From Pictodentalium vernedei (lineage: Eukaryota > Mollusca > Scaphopoda > Dentaliida > Dentaliidae): a stretch of 64,000 nucleotides of DNA. The notes under the pieces were generated by a model. It searched no databases, was not told the DNA's origin, and saw only the letters and a list, made by a program, of their open reading frames with translations. The DNA lies in NCBI GenBank assembly GCA_031216915.1, contig CM062292.1:74506956-74570955 (forward strand), read 5' to 3'. Shown here in pieces: positions 23,468 to 34,739 of this stretch (position 1 is its first letter; each line of letters begins with the position of its first letter). The position numbers and the translations under genes were made by a program.

Positions 23468-23760
23468 CATTAGTTTGTTTATTGAGTTTTACCACACTTT
23501 CAAAGGCCAGGGTAATATAGTGCCGAGCAGTTTTATAGTTGAGAGAAGCCTGAGTACCCAGAGAGAACCATCATGCAGTGATAAGTAACTGCTAGACTCT
23601 CCAACTTACTAACCCGACACAAGCCAGACGAGCATTGGTTGAATGCGCACATGCCGTCAACATGCCATACGCCTGAGCACTCTTTGCAGCTGCGCCCCTT
23701 CGTGACTTGCTCGGGGTCACAACGCAAGTGGCATGGACCACTTTTGGTGCGTTGACCCCT
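23468..23760 (+). mobile_element. Mollusc-style dispersed repeat (SINE-like), diverged copy
   Basis: Shares with 63655-63960 the blocks GCAGTTTTA, GAAGCC.GAGTACCCAGAG, AGAACCA, CTCCAA, GCATTGGTTGAA and a conserved downstream order. This GAGTACCC repeat style is widespread in molluscan genomes (established knowledge). No ORF; assignment to a specific SINE is not possible here. Confidence 0.5.
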
Positions 23761-24109
23761 CGGTCACAAGTCTGATGCGCTAGTCAATGAACCCAGTTTA
23801 TTAGTTGGTTATAAAACATTACTAATCTGTTAAATCAAATTATGAATCTGTTATAAATGAAAGTGTCAATGACACTGTAGCTCAACTTGTTTAAGACATG
23901 TGCATGTATAGTGTGTGACACAGCAAAGACAAACATCTAGGTAATGAACTGATAACAAAGGTACATGTAAAGTATTGTAATGGTCTGTACATAAATGCTG
24001 ACCGTAGCCTGTAACAAATATATAGGTAAAGTATTGTAAAAGTGGGATGACAATTAGATGCTAAACTAGAAAAGAAATCTTTGAGTCCCAGAGTGGGTCT
24101 GACTGAACC

Positions 24110-26036
24110 CCAAAATATTTGTTCTCATAGCACAGTGATAACAAAGGCACCCAAAAACACTTGTTCCTGTCACAAGGTGATAACAAAGGTATCCCAAGAA
24201 GTTTCGTGAAGATCAGTTCTTAAATACAGACTCTAGCCCAAGCCGAATTGACATGTGCACTTACTGTATATAAGTAGCACTGAACAAATCAAAGTTCATT
24301 TAATTTGCATAATTTCTGCACGAGAAAAAAACCTGTATTATATGTGATGTATTCCATGTTACTAAACATTCCTACAAAAATTTATTCAAATCAGAACTTT
24401 CATACAGAAGTTCTGTACAAAAAACTGATTGCACTAATTTTGGTACAAAAAGGCTGCTGGTGGCCATCTTGAATTTTGGACTGCACCCAAAAACACTCGT
24501 TCTCGCCCCACAGTGATAACAAAGGTACCTAAGAAGTTTCGTAAAGATCAGTTCAAAAATACAGCCTGGGGAGACGACTTACATAAGCTGTAAGCTTTCT
24601 GTCGGATCCCCTCTCTCACATTACCTTGTCTATCTGCTACTTGTATACAATTGTATTGCTTGCTGTTCACACTTTGTTTGCTTCTATTAACTGTTATTGA
24701 ATATTGTATACATATCGATTTTTTCAATAAATATTTTTTAAACTAAAAATACAGCCTCTGGCCGCATAGAAGTTGTGTACAAAATCTGATTGGCCCTAAT
24801 TTCGGTACAAAATAGCCACTGGCAGCCATCTTGAATTTTGGACCGCACCCAGCACCCAGAAACACTCGTTCTCATCCCAAGGTAATAACAAATGAACCCA
24901 AGAAGTTTTGTGAAGATCGGTTCATAAATACAGACTCTAGCCCAAGCCGTATTGACACATGCACTTACTGTGAAAATGTAGCATTGAATAAATCAAAGTT
25001 CATCTAATTTGCATAAATTCTGCTCGAGAAAAAAAACCTGTATTATATGTGAAGTATTCCATGTTACTAAACATTCAAACAGAAATTTATTCAAATCAGA
25101 ACTTTCATACAGAAGTTCTGTACAAAAAACTGATTGCACTAATTTTGGTACAAAATGGCCGCTGGCAGCCATCTTGAATTTCGGCCCACACCCCAAAACA
25201 CTCGTTCTCGTCCCATGGTGATAACAAAGGTACCCAAGAAGTTTTGTAAAGATCGGTTCATAAATACGGCCTCTAGCCCGAGCCGTATTGGCATTTGCAG
25301 TTATAGTGCTGAAAGTAACATTAAATAGATCAAAGTTAGTCTAATTAGTATAATTTATGCATGAGAAAAAAAAAACGTATTATGCGTGATGTATCCCTTG
25401 GTACTAAACAGTCACACAAAAAATTATTCAAATCAGCACTTTCATATAGAAGTTCTGCACAAAAATCTGATTGCACCTAACTTTGTACAAAATGGCTGCC
25501 AGCGGCCATCTTGAATTTCAGATCGGACCCCAAAACACTCATTCTCATCCCACAGTGATAACAAAGATACCCAAGAAGTTTCGTAAAGATCAGTTCATAA
25601 ATACGGCCTCTAGCCCAAGCCGTGTTGGCATTTGCAGTTACGGTACTGAAAGTAACACTAAATAAATCAAAGTTAGTCTAATTTGCCTAATTTACGCACA
25701 AGAAAAAAACCTGTATTATATGTGATGTATCCCATGGTACTAAACATTTATCCAAAAAATTATTCAAATCAGAGCTCATATGGAAGTTCTGCGCAAAAAT
25801 TGGATTGCACCTAATTTTGTACAAAATGGCTGCCAGCAGCCGTCTTGAATTTCGGACCGGACCCAAAAACACTCGTTCTCGCCTCATAATGATAACAAAG
25901 GTACCCAAGAAGTTTCGTAAAGATCCATTCATAAATACGGCCTCTAGCTCGAGCCGTGTGTACAGTGCGACAGACAGCCAAACAGGCGACGGGCCATGAC
26001 AATACCTCAAATTTGGCTTCGGCAAAGTTGAGCTGA
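24110..26036 (+). repeat. Tandem array, ~335-bp unit, about five to six copies
   Basis: The landmark TTCATAAATACGGCCTCTAG (or variants) recurs near 24213, 24552, 24921, 25255, 25591 and 25926. Intervals are 334-339 bp except where an insertion lengthens the second. Each unit also has CAGTGATAACAAAGGTACC, AAGAAGTTTCGTAAAGATC, CCTGTATTATATGTG and GGCAGCCATCTTGAATTT. Non-coding satellite-like array with diverged units. Confidence 0.85.
24568..24744 (+). mobile_element. Retroposed insertion with 13-bp target duplication
   Basis: AAAAATACAGCCT occurs on both sides (24555-24567 and 24745-24757), and the homologous array units have it once. The 177-bp insert ends in TTCAATAAATATTTTTTAAA, with an AATAAA signal and an A/T-rich tail. 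This is the signature of target-primed retroposition of a short RNA or a 5'-truncated LINE. The parent is not recognised. Confidence 0.72.
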
Positions 26037-26404
26037 AAATTATTAATCTGTTATAGCAGATAAATAACTGGACACTAATTCGCTAGCATTGAAAACAAAT
26101 TTCGACCTCTTGATTTGTGGTGTGCAAAACTTTATAATGCAGTGCGTATGTCTAGAATAACGTTTATTCCTCCTCATGAGGTGAATTAACAGAATGCACT
26201 CCGAATAGTATTCCAGAATACCTCCACTTGAACAAAACGACACAAATCGCATTCTGCCTAATCTGCACATGTCCAGGATAACACTAGTATTCTTGAATGG
26301 CCCACGGAAACGTACCCTATGTGTTATAGCACCTGTTCTGTTGCAGTGAAAGTCAAAATTAGACCTTTTACCTAACAATCGTATTCACCCATGTAATTTA
26401 CAAA

Positions 26405-26530
26405 ATAAGCATTTTAAAAAAAATATTATTTTCATATAATTTAAACAAAACCATTATATGTGACCCCTTATTGGAATGAGCTCATTCCAATAAGGGGTGA
26501 CATGATATGGTTTTGTTGAAATGTTTTGAA
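26405..26530. repeat. Palindrome of the GAGCTC-core family (no TTAACCC ends seen)
   Basis: CCCCTTATTGGAATGAGCTC is inverted immediately (GAGCTCATTCCAATAAGGGG) and the symmetry extends into AAACAAAACCAT / ATGGTTTTGTT and flanking A/T. Same core as the TTAA MITEs at 20941, 40497 and 62110, but the TTAACCC termini are absent or decayed. Confidence 0.6.
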
Positions 26531-26550
26531 AAATTTGAAAAAAACAATAA

Positions 26551-26952
26551 TTAAGGCCTAAAAAATTAAAAATCTGTTTCTCAGGCCCTCCCAAATGGTC
26601 CTATTGGCTACCGCATACTGTCTTTTTATAACCAATGCAAACTTAAAAAAATTTAAATTAAATGGTTTACGTCTGATATTTTACCCAAATTAATAAAATT
26701 GTCATTTGAGTGCAACAAGGCTTTGCAACCCTTTAGCAATGTAAAGCCTTCTTGCACTCAAGGGACGTAATACACCACCACCCATGCTATTTTGTAGGTT
26801 ATGAGGCCTAAAACATAAAACAAACCAAGAACATGCACTTTTTAATGGCAAAGAAATAATTACAAAAATAAAAAATAAAATAAAACACTGCCCTCCCGCA
26901 TGCAATATTACAAAACATGGTTGGAGAAACAGATGATCTACTTTGTGAGGCC
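26551..26952 (-). mobile_element. AGGCC-ended palindromic MITE, full copy
   Basis: The left end TTAAGGCCTAAAAA with AATCTGTTTCTCAGGCC is inverted at the right end (GAGAAACAGATGATCTAC, GAGGCC). The centre has an inverted AAGGCTTTGCAA / TGTAAAGCCTT pair. Opposite orientation to the copies at 40759 and 62443. Superfamily unknown. Confidence 0.62.
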
Positions 26953-27130
26953 AAAAATAAATTTTAATATCCTGTGCATTTGGGTGAAGGATTAAGTAAT
27001 TACCCCTGTGAACTGCTTTGATGTGGGGAGGGGGGCAGGTGGGTGGGGGAACAAATGGATATTCAGTTTGCCCTTTACTTAACACAACAAGAGGACATTT
27101 GCTAAAGTCCTTCATTTTTGGCCTCTGAAT

Positions 27131-27140
27131 GGACCTGAAA
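27131..27140 (+). mobile_element. Left stub of the MITE interrupted by DIRS C
   Basis: GGACCTGAAA joins the sequence at 39253 (ATAAGCAGTCTGAC) to recreate the GCCTGAAAATAAGCAGTC end of the MITE at 6470-6737. This gives the pre-insertion site of C. Confidence 0.6.
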
Positions 27141-27368
27141 GTTAAAAAATTTATAGTAATTTATATATTTTTTATACTTACCAATGACCCAGACTTAGCT
27201 GGTGCTAACTCTAACAAAACCAGGGCCAAACACAAATTTTGCCCCCCAATCCCCAAAATTTGCATCCAAAACCAAAAGAAATCATGTCCTATAGGACCTC
27301 CATACTTCGCCCCTACTGCGCATGCGCAGTGTCAAGGACGTTCCGAAATTGGCGCCAATTATCATTCT
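27141..27368. repeat. Left inverted terminal repeat of DIRS C
   Basis: Mirrors 39051-39239. Contains CCCAGACTTAGC (C-type diagnostic), ACTGCGCATGCGCAGT at 27315-27330, and GGCGCCAATTATCATTC. Confidence 0.9.
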
Positions 27369-27443
27369 TACTGGCAGTGCCTGGTCAGCACTATGTACTC
27401 AGCGGGGAGGCAAGAGTTCCCAACTCCTGGGAGGGCCATCCCC

Positions 27444-27532
27444 GTCTGGGTCATTGGTAAGTATAAAAAATATATAAATTACTATAAATTTTTTAACATT
27501 TTTATACTGTACCAATGACCCAGACTTAGCTG
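27444..27532. repeat. ICR of DIRS C
   Basis: 27444-27497 is the reverse complement of the left end from 27141. 27498-27532 is the reverse complement of the right end up to 39252. It carries CAGACTTAGC, matching the C-type terminal repeats rather than the A/B/D form CAGACATAGC. Confidence 0.9.
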
Positions 27533-28132
27533 AATAGTAAAAAGGCTGGAGGGCCTAGGACATAGAGGAAAATCCAATAAGCTCAACTATATAATATAGA
27601 GGCAACCCCTTAAGGAGAAAAGGAGTATTAGGCTTTACATGTATCTTTCTTATTTAATATTAAATTAGAAAGATACAATACCCTTCATAATTGAGCACAA
27701 TAACATTCATGTTCTCTATTAACATCCAGTATAACCCTTATACTAATTATTTTTAAAGTAAGCCAATAAATAAAGTTAGTCCAGAGAATTGAGACTCTTT
27801 ATAATCTTTTAAAAGTGTCCGAGGATTGTATATTAACGTCCGTTTGACACTTGACATATACAAATGCTTCACACCGAGCTACACTTTAAAAATATGACAT
27901 GAATGAATTTTAACATTAATATTACACTTTAAAACCATCCCGGAAGCGACTCAGAAATACTGACTTTGGAGGAGGCATTCCCTTGCTTTTCACTATAAAG
28001 CAGGTGACCTAAGGGAACACCCTCCCCCCCCCCCACTCCCCTTGCCCTGGGTCAAATAGCCCAGAGCGAAGAGGGCAGCCGGACGGAGTCACTGCCAGAA
28101 CAGAAAGCCTGCATAACTATAGTTGCAACTGT
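27533..28132 (-). other. 3' untranslated region of DIRS C
   Basis: No ORF. It holds GTAAAAAGGCTGGAGGG right after the ICR (also in B and D and, slightly altered, in F) and a C-run near 28021-28037 that is present in B (12171) and D (55321). Its conservation across copies suggests cis-acting function. Confidence 0.55.
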
Positions 28133-28936
28133 TTAGTGGACGACATTCTGAGCAACAGATAACGGACCTAAACAATGCAGGTCTCCAGAAATGGACTCAA
28201 TATTTCTGAGATAAAAATTCGTGAATGTGGATGGCTGAGACCAATAAGCAGCCTTCATTAAATCTGTAATAGCAATACTATTAGCGTAAGCCCAAGAAGT
28301 AGCAAGAGCTCTTACTTCATGAGCGGAAATCTTAAGCACAGACTGCTGAGAGGAAGATAAACTCTCATAAGCAGTACGGATAGTTAATTGAATCCATCTA
28401 GCAATAGAATGGACCAAAATGTCCCTTCTATTAGGCATCAAAGACAGAAAGAAACGTTTTCGTCCCTTTCTGATAAACTGAGATCTCTGTTTATAGATAC
28501 GTAACGCTCTAACAGGACAGAGTAAAGGCCTACGCCCATCTGAAGACGGAAGAGCCTTAATGACAATAGGTTCTGGATATTTATTAGGAGCCTGATTCTT
28601 AGCTAAAAAACCCACATTAGTAGTGAAGGTGATAGTGTTCCCGACACTACGATTGTGAGAATCATCCACCGACAGTGCATGAAGCTCACTGACTCTTCTA
28701 GCAGAAGAGAAAGCTAAGAGAAAAGCTGTCTTATAAGATAAGAATTTGAAATCTACTGTCCCAAGAGGTTCAAATGGCTTTTCCTTCAATTTAAGAAGAA
28801 CCCAAGCTAAATTCCATTTAGGAATTAACCTAAGAGTTCTGGGTCTATTTATCGAGAAGTTTCTAACCAACTCAGATAAAGAGACATTAGATCCAATTTG
28901 TAAACTATCATGATGTGCATAGGTATCAGATAACAT
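28133..28936 (-). CDS. DIRS C tyrosine recombinase (YR), N-terminus damaged
   Basis: A 267-aa open frame for the recombinase that integrates the circular DNA intermediate of DIRS elements. Catalytic features are visible: Arg at 80/81 in SSARRVSELHAL, His206 and Arg209 in SAHEVRALATSW, and the nucleophile Tyr242 in NFYLRN. The N-terminal half (SLSELVRNFS, RPRTLRLIPKWNLAWVLLKL) is typical of DIRS YRs. The first Met is internal to the family: upstream sequence GYRSM continues in frame, and the segment linking it to the FRRWCRDHSVDI part of the preceding domain has lost ~40 nt compared with D and carries a TGA. It may still fold as a catalytic domain, but full activity is doubtful. Sits downstream of RNase H and ends ~600 bp before the ICR. 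Confidence 0.9.
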   Translation of the reverse strand: MLSDTYAHHDSLQIGSNVSLSELVRNFSINRPRTLRLIPKWNLAWVLLKLKEKPFEPLGTVDFKFLSYKTAFLLAFSSARRVSELHALSVDDSHNRSVGNTITFTTNVGFLAKNQAPNKYPEPIVIKALPSSDGRRPLLCPVRALRIYKQRSQFIRKGRKRFFLSLMPNRRDILVHSIARWIQLTIRTAYESLSSSQQSVLKISAHEVRALATSWAYANSIAITDLMKAAYWSQPSTFTNFYLRNIESISGDLHCLGPLSVAQNVVH

Positions 28937-29042
28937 AGACCTATAACCCTTAATAGTAACAGGCTGCAGTTTGATTTCGTCAAAATATCTACAGAATGAT
29001 CCCTACATCAACGACGAAAAACCTTCCACTTAGCCGCATAGT

Positions 29043-31356
29043 TTAGCGAAGAGGAGGTCCTCCTACAGTTAGAAATCGCGTCCACTGCTCGTCCTGTAAA
29101 GTGCTTGCCATGCAAGAAGGACCGCACAACGGAAAAACGTGAAGGTTGAGACCTTGCGGGTTGTGATGGAGTTGACGCGATCTCCCCTGCGAAAGAAGAT
29201 CCTCCCGTGGAGGAAGCTTTCGCGGTAGGTCCCACAACAGACACCTGAGTAGATTTATCCACGGTCTCTGTGGAGACAGAGATGCTACCAACAGAATCTT
29301 GCATTGAGATTGTTTTATCTTTAGCAATACTTGCTGAATTAACGGCGCTGGAGAATACGCAAATCCTATCATTCCGTCCCAAGAGATCGACAGAGCGTCT
29401 ACTGCAAATGCTCTTGGATCCGGACACGGAGACACATACGTCTGCAACTGATTGTTGAGATGTGTCGCAAATAAATCTATCATTGGCCGTTCCCATTGGT
29501 AGCAAATCTGATTGAATACTTGTTTGTTGAGTCCACTCCGATGGCAACAAGCGACCCTTTCGTGAAAGGGAGTCTGCTAGCACATTCAGACGACCTGGTA
29601 TGTGACGGACCGAAAGAAGAACCTGATGTTCTAGCGCAAACAGAAGGATTCTTTCCGTTAGATTGAACAATGGAACTGAATGAGTGCCTCCCTGATTCCG
29701 TATATACGCCACTACTGTCGTATTGTCGGATAGGATTTGGACATGAGCATTGTGAATAATGTCCATCCAATGACGTAACGCAAGCCAAATTGACATCATT
29801 TCCTTGATGTTTATGTGCTTGCCCAGGAATTGCGGATCCCAAAGACCCTGGCATCACGTATCCGTTGGGATCAATAATGCACCCCAACCTGTTTGACTGG
29901 CATCCGTCATAATGGTAAAACTCGGAACCGGCAACTGCAGCGGAACTCCTTGAGTTAACCACTGAATGTTTGCCCAAGTCTGAATCTCTTGTTTCACTTG
30001 CTCTGACAAGAGAACGTCTATGTCGAGCGAATGAATTTTCACACTCCAATTCTGAGTCAAGAAAATTTGGAGAGGACGCGTGCGTAACCGCCCCATCGGA
30101 ATGAGATCCGCAGCAGCTACGCACAGACCTATCAGTCTCATAAATTCTCTCACTGTGACTTTGTCTGCGTGCAGACAATAGCGAGCGTAACAACTGACTA
30201 ATTTTGCTCTGGTTAACGGCAGACGAACGAGATTGTTGTGCGTCTCGAAGCTCATTCCCAGATGTGTGAATGACTTGGACGGCACCAGATCCGACTTCTC
30301 CTCGTTTACTATAAAACCGAGACGTCGGAGCAATAGAAGTAGATTCTGAACATCGTTCTGAAGCGTTAACTCGTTGCCGTACCTCTGAAGAATGTCGTCC
30401 AGGTAGGCCGACGTTACCGCAGACGAATGAGCTCGGAAATAGATCATTACCGAGTTCATTACCCGAGTGAAAGCCCAGGGTGCTAGATTCAATCCGAAGC
30501 ACATTGCCCGGAACTGATACACCACTCCTAGGACTGCGAAGCGTAGATACTTTCTGAATGTCGGATGTACCATGACGTGAAAGTATGCATCTTTTAGATC
30601 TATGCTTGTTGCATAATCGTTCACCCGAATACTCGCTCTGACCGACCGAATCGTCTCCATATAAAACTTCGGAGCGACGATCAGCTTGTTTATCCAGCTC
30701 AAATCTATGACTGGACGGAACGAGCCGTCTGGTTTCGGAACCAGAAACAGATGGCTGTAGAATCCCGGAGTCTCCTGGTTTTCTACGACCTCTACCGCGT
30801 TCTTCATTAAAAGAGACTGCACCTCTGAAAATAGAGCGTCTCTTTTCTGCGGATTTGACGGAAGTTGAGTCCACTTTGGACTTCGAGTTAATGGAGGTTT
30901 TCGTTTGAAGGATATCTTTAGACCTTCCGAAGTCACTCCTCTCACCCAAGGGTCGTCCGTTATCGACGCCCATTCTTGTGAAAAGCTCGACAACCTTCCG
31001 CCAACCGGTACGCGATAGAGGTTTAAGCCATCACCTCCTGGACCTGCGAGGCCTGCGGTAGGAGAAACCACGTCCTCCACGACCCGCACCTCGTCCCGTC
31101 GACCTCGGGGCGTCCGACCGGTTGTCCCGGCCCGAAGGACGTCCCGAACGTGAGTCACTACCTTGACGGTCTCTCGAATAAGACCAAGAGGATGCACCGG
31201 AACCTCTATAGGAACCTCTCTTGGGCCCATTAGACCCAGAAGTGCCTGTCTTATTCTTGTCTGCTGTATCCGACTTCTTAGAAGCAGATTTGAACAACAG
31301 AGAATCCGAAGCTTTCTTTGTAATTTTATCATAAATAGCAGAAAGCTTGCCGTCAA
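29043..31356 (-). pseudogene. DIRS C reverse transcriptase/RNase H, broken by one stop and a 2-nt deletion
   Basis: The RT part (500 aa to 29854) shows the DIRS RT motifs: GSFRPVIDLSWIN, catalytic Asp253 and Asp256 in SIDLKDAYFHV, and YLDD at 318-321. RNase H begins with Asp485 in TDASQTGWGALL. A TGA at 29854-29856 interrupts it, after which the same frame goes on: KEMMSIWLALRHW (Glu), SDNTTVVAYIRNQGGT (Asp) and HIPGRLNVLADSLSR (Asp). Near 29537 two bases are missing relative to A and B, moving the next conserved domain (MIDLFATHLNN, YVSPCPDPRAFAVDAL, PWINLLR) to another frame ending at 29043. The RT start overlaps gag in a different frame for ~325 nt, as in many DIRS elements. Lightly damaged, not functional as it stands. 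Confidence 0.9.
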
Positions 31357-33061
31357 AGAGAAGTTCTCCGGAGACCGAAGCGACTCTGAGAGAGTTCTTC
31401 ACCTTAGTATCCACGAGTGTGGATGTAGCTAGGGCTGCGTCACGTCTAACCAACTCCAGGTTTGCCACTGAAAGGGCGGAGTTACACGTGGAATAAGCTA
31501 CTGCCCTTGAAAGAAGTCTTAAAGAGGATTGTATATCCTGAAATTCTTTCCCTTGAAGGCGCAGTGAAAACGCCTTAGTAAGGTGATCTGCGTAAGATAA
31601 GGCATCTAAACTGGCTCTGTTAGATGAAATAGCTGTTTCCAACACCGCGGTTGGAATAGAAGCCGACGACGGTAATGATAGCTCTAAGTCTTCCGCCTCG
31701 TCGTCGATACGCAGAGGAACTCTCGAAATACCCTGTCCTGCCGTGTCGAATTTATTCCTTGCATTAATGAAAGGCAGGTTGAGAGTATTGGCGGACAAGA
31801 AACCTGCTTTCCCCGTTTTGGAAGCAAGTTTAAATATAGCGTCGTTCAATAATTCAAATGTTCTTGCAACATTATTGGACTGCGACGGAAACTCGGGAGC
31901 GATGTCCCTGAACCGCTCAAAAAATTCAGAGTCCAATGACGCTATAATCCTCTGTCCGGAACCGCAGCAGTCTGGCCCGACGGAACAACTTGAGGGAGAA
32001 AGTGCCGGATGAAGTCCACGGCAGCTTTATGTTGTTCCGAAAGGGATAGCTCCAAATCATCCGTATCCCTTTCACCATCCGGTCGGACCTCATGATGCTC
32101 CCGGTCGTCCGCCCCCGATGCTTCGGCGGAGCGTACCGACCCAGCGCCGTCGGATAATTCCCGATCCGACACCGTTTCTGTCTGTCTTTCGCTGCTTCGC
32201 CGAGGGCAGCTCCGCATCTGATGGCTCCCGCATACTTTTTCTATGCGAACGTCCGGAGTCCATCGGCCTCGTGTCCCTGGCTGCCGGATGGTGTGACCTG
32301 GTCGACGAAGAATCCCTGATCGGCGAAGCTGGTAAGATATCGGCGGTCACGCAGCCAAGGTGCGGTCCTGTGCGCTGACGAGAAGAAGAAGCCTGAGCAG
32401 TCTCCGCAGACTGCCTATACAACGGAGCGTCCCGAGCGACTGATGTATGCTCCGCTTGCGACACATTTTGTACCACAACATCTGGTCCCAGATGTTGTTG
32501 TACGAGAGAGGGGCCTCTCTCGCTCGCGGCCCGGCTGGACCTGGACGAGCTAGGAACCGGACTCAAAGGCTTCCTCCGATCTCGCCTACTATCCGCCGTC
32601 ACTGGGTGTGCACATTGAATGTTTATAGTGCTCTTATCACCCAACATTTCCTCCTGGACCGCATCGGACGAACCCGGCTGCCGAACCATTCGGTGAATGG
32701 ACGCTACACCGGAAGAGCTAGCGGACGACATTTGTTTAATCTCCATGAGCACTTTTGCCGCTAGCTCTGTATTCATTTGTGACGACGGAAGCGCACTTGC
32801 GGAAGATAACATGGAAACATCACCCTGTTCTTGTTCCTCTGAAATAGAACCTGAGAGAGTAGAGTGACCTTGCGGAGAAAGAGCCGGCATAGACCTTTCT
32901 CCAGTAACAACATACCGTGACACACGTTTCCAATGTTTGTCATCCCAATATTGACATATAGAACAGGGATTAGTGCGAGAACACTGACTACAATTAATAC
33001 AATGATCATGAAAGTCAGAGGAAGATTTCTTCCTATTACAATTTGAACAATATCCTTTCAT
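31031..33061 (-). pseudogene. DIRS C gag-like ORF1, two compensating frameshifts
   Basis: Starts at ATG 33061 (MKGYCSNC), the first ATG after the leader. The N-terminus has Cys5, Cys8, His18/His20, Cys21, Cys24, Cys27, Cys33 and Cys36, a likely zinc-binding module. A Ser/Arg-rich linker follows, then a structured part with LSEQHKAAVDFIRHFLP, SLDSEFFERF, SNLDALSYADHL-like and NLELVRRD sequence, and an Arg/Gly-rich tail (GRGAGRGGRGFSYRRP) that could bind nucleic acid. One frameshift near 32188 and a 1-nt deletion near 31943 leave the middle (32217-31942) in another frame, with the original frame resumed at 31936. Without them gag would be ~675 aa. It overlaps RT at its 3' end. Confidence 0.85.
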
Positions 33062-33659
33062 TGTGAAAAGTCAACAACAAGTCCTAGTTACTCGCACAAA
33101 CCCCTGACACAAAGATACATAATAACATGATCCATTAATAATGAAAAAACAATTGCAAAACAAAATAATTTTTGAAAAATATTTTTTCAGCAAAGCCCAA
33201 GTTTCTGAAAAGTAACGTTGAGCCCCGATGGATCCGATGGCTAAGTGTGGTCAAAAATTTTAAATTTATATTAAATAATTAATGCGACACTTACGGATAA
33301 CAAGAGGCCCCACGTGGCCTTAATCGCTCACCTGACAAAGTGACTCTAAGAAGTATTTTAGGTCACCTTCACCATGTCATGCCTCATCAACATTAACTGG
33401 TTGAGTGATAGATTTTGTTTGAAGTTCAACATTTGTTACCTAAAATTAGTTTTATTTAAAATCGTTGGTGTGTGGCCAATCTCCAATGATTTTTAATAAA
33501 GCAAATTTATCTCTGCAGACAAACTGGTTTAGCATGAAGCACAAACAAGGAATGTGAAGAGATAGCCTTGGACATCTCTCCCCAACTGTGGATATCTTCC
33601 ATGTGCTACATGTATATATTTGCATGCAAGAAAACAAAAATTTTCACAAATTTTCCAAA

Positions 33660-33951
33660 ATATTAGTTTTTTTTATCATCATTGGAACAAGCTCAAACAG
33701 CTTATTCCAGTAGGGGTATGGGAAGATCAGGTATATTTTTGAGACAGAAATGTGAATATATAAATAATGGTGTTTTTTTGTGAATGATGCTGGAGAATTT
33801 TGCGTAAAGATATGGTAAATGGTTTGTTCTAGATACAGAATGATGCAAAAGTATTTAAATTTGATTAGGCAAGTTGTTCCTATAATGCATTTAAAAATTG
33901 AAGTAACTGTTTTTTTGCTGACAAACTTTTAGATGTGTGTGTCTGTGTTTG

Positions 33952-33986
<35 letters not shown>

Positions 33987-34600
33987 GGGGGGGGGGGGGG
34001 GGTAAGAGTGTTCTTGCAAACAAAATTCCTGAATAAATGGAAAATTTTATTTTTTGTGTGAAAGACATAGTGCGTGAATGTTGATTGGAACAAGCTTAGA
34101 GAGCTCATTTTAATGTGAAGTCATAAAGCTGTGTTTTACGTACGAAATTCTGGAATAACTAAAAAAATTGCTTTTTTGACTCAAAAAGCATGGTATGCGA
34201 CCTCTCATTGGAATGAGCTCAAAAAGCTCATTCCAATGGGGTATTTACAAGCGATAAGTACATGTATGTTTAAGAGACAAAAATTAAAATTTGAATAGCG
34301 ATTTTTGCGAAGAATGCTGACAAGTTTTGGCAGTTATGCTGGTAAAAAGGTAAGATATGCAAAGTGGTTGTTTTTTAGAGGCGACATTTAATTAAGGGGA
34401 ATTAACCCTTGATTACTGAGGTAACTTCTAAAAGTACTGAAATTTCATGAAGCAATGTGAATAACAGACAACAGTTGCCTAAAAATTTCATGAATAACTA
34501 AAATTTTTATTCCTTTGTCTCGAAAACATGGCATATGACCTTTGTTGGAATGAGCTGAATGCGTGTGTTCCAATGAGGGGTCATAAAATTTGAACGGAGA
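33660..34600 (+). repeat. Several GAGCTC-core palindromes in the left arm of the pearl/HINE element
   Basis: Imperfect hairpins built on ATTGGAA(C/T)(A/G)AGCT sequence occur near 33690, 34085, 34205 and 34545, the best being CTCATTGGAATGAGCTC / AGCTCATTCCAATGGG at ~34201-34240. They share their core with the TTAA MITEs elsewhere in the window. Confidence 0.55.
33933..34001. repeat. (TG)n microsatellite ending in a G-run
   Basis: TGTGTGTCTGTGTTTG-type repeats followed by 17 or so consecutive G. It lies in the left arm of the pearl/HINE element. Confidence 0.8.
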
Positions 34601-34739
34601 TTTGTGTGAATAATGCATTTAATAGTACTGCTAGATTTGGGTAAACGGTTCACCCTGGATACCACCCCTTCTATAGTAGATCTTTTCTGCAAATTTTGTC
34701 TAAGATTCTATCAACTTTACAAATAAATACGTTCATGAA

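Larger units (their letters stand above)
19549..26317. mobile_element. Candidate 6.8-kb element bounded by GGGTAC termini (PIF/Harbinger-like ends)
   Basis: GGGTACATTTCCGTGG at 19549 is inverted at 26317 (CCACGGAAACGTACCC), ~22 bp with one mismatch and one 1-nt indel. The bases outside are TAT on both sides (19546-19548, 26318-26320), a possible 3-bp target duplication. GGG termini with a 3-bp target resemble PIF/Harbinger. No transposase was found between them; the interior is a mixture of other repeats. The two ends could also belong to two separate MITEs. Confidence 0.35.

Noticed and set aside
29480-30973. 497-aa minus-strand ORF overlapping the DIRS C RT
   Set aside because: It is a shadow frame of RT/RNase H. 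The true frame holds YLDD and the RNase H acidic residues.
33880-34068. ORF with His/Thr repeats over the (TG)n tract
   Set aside because: Translation of a microsatellite.
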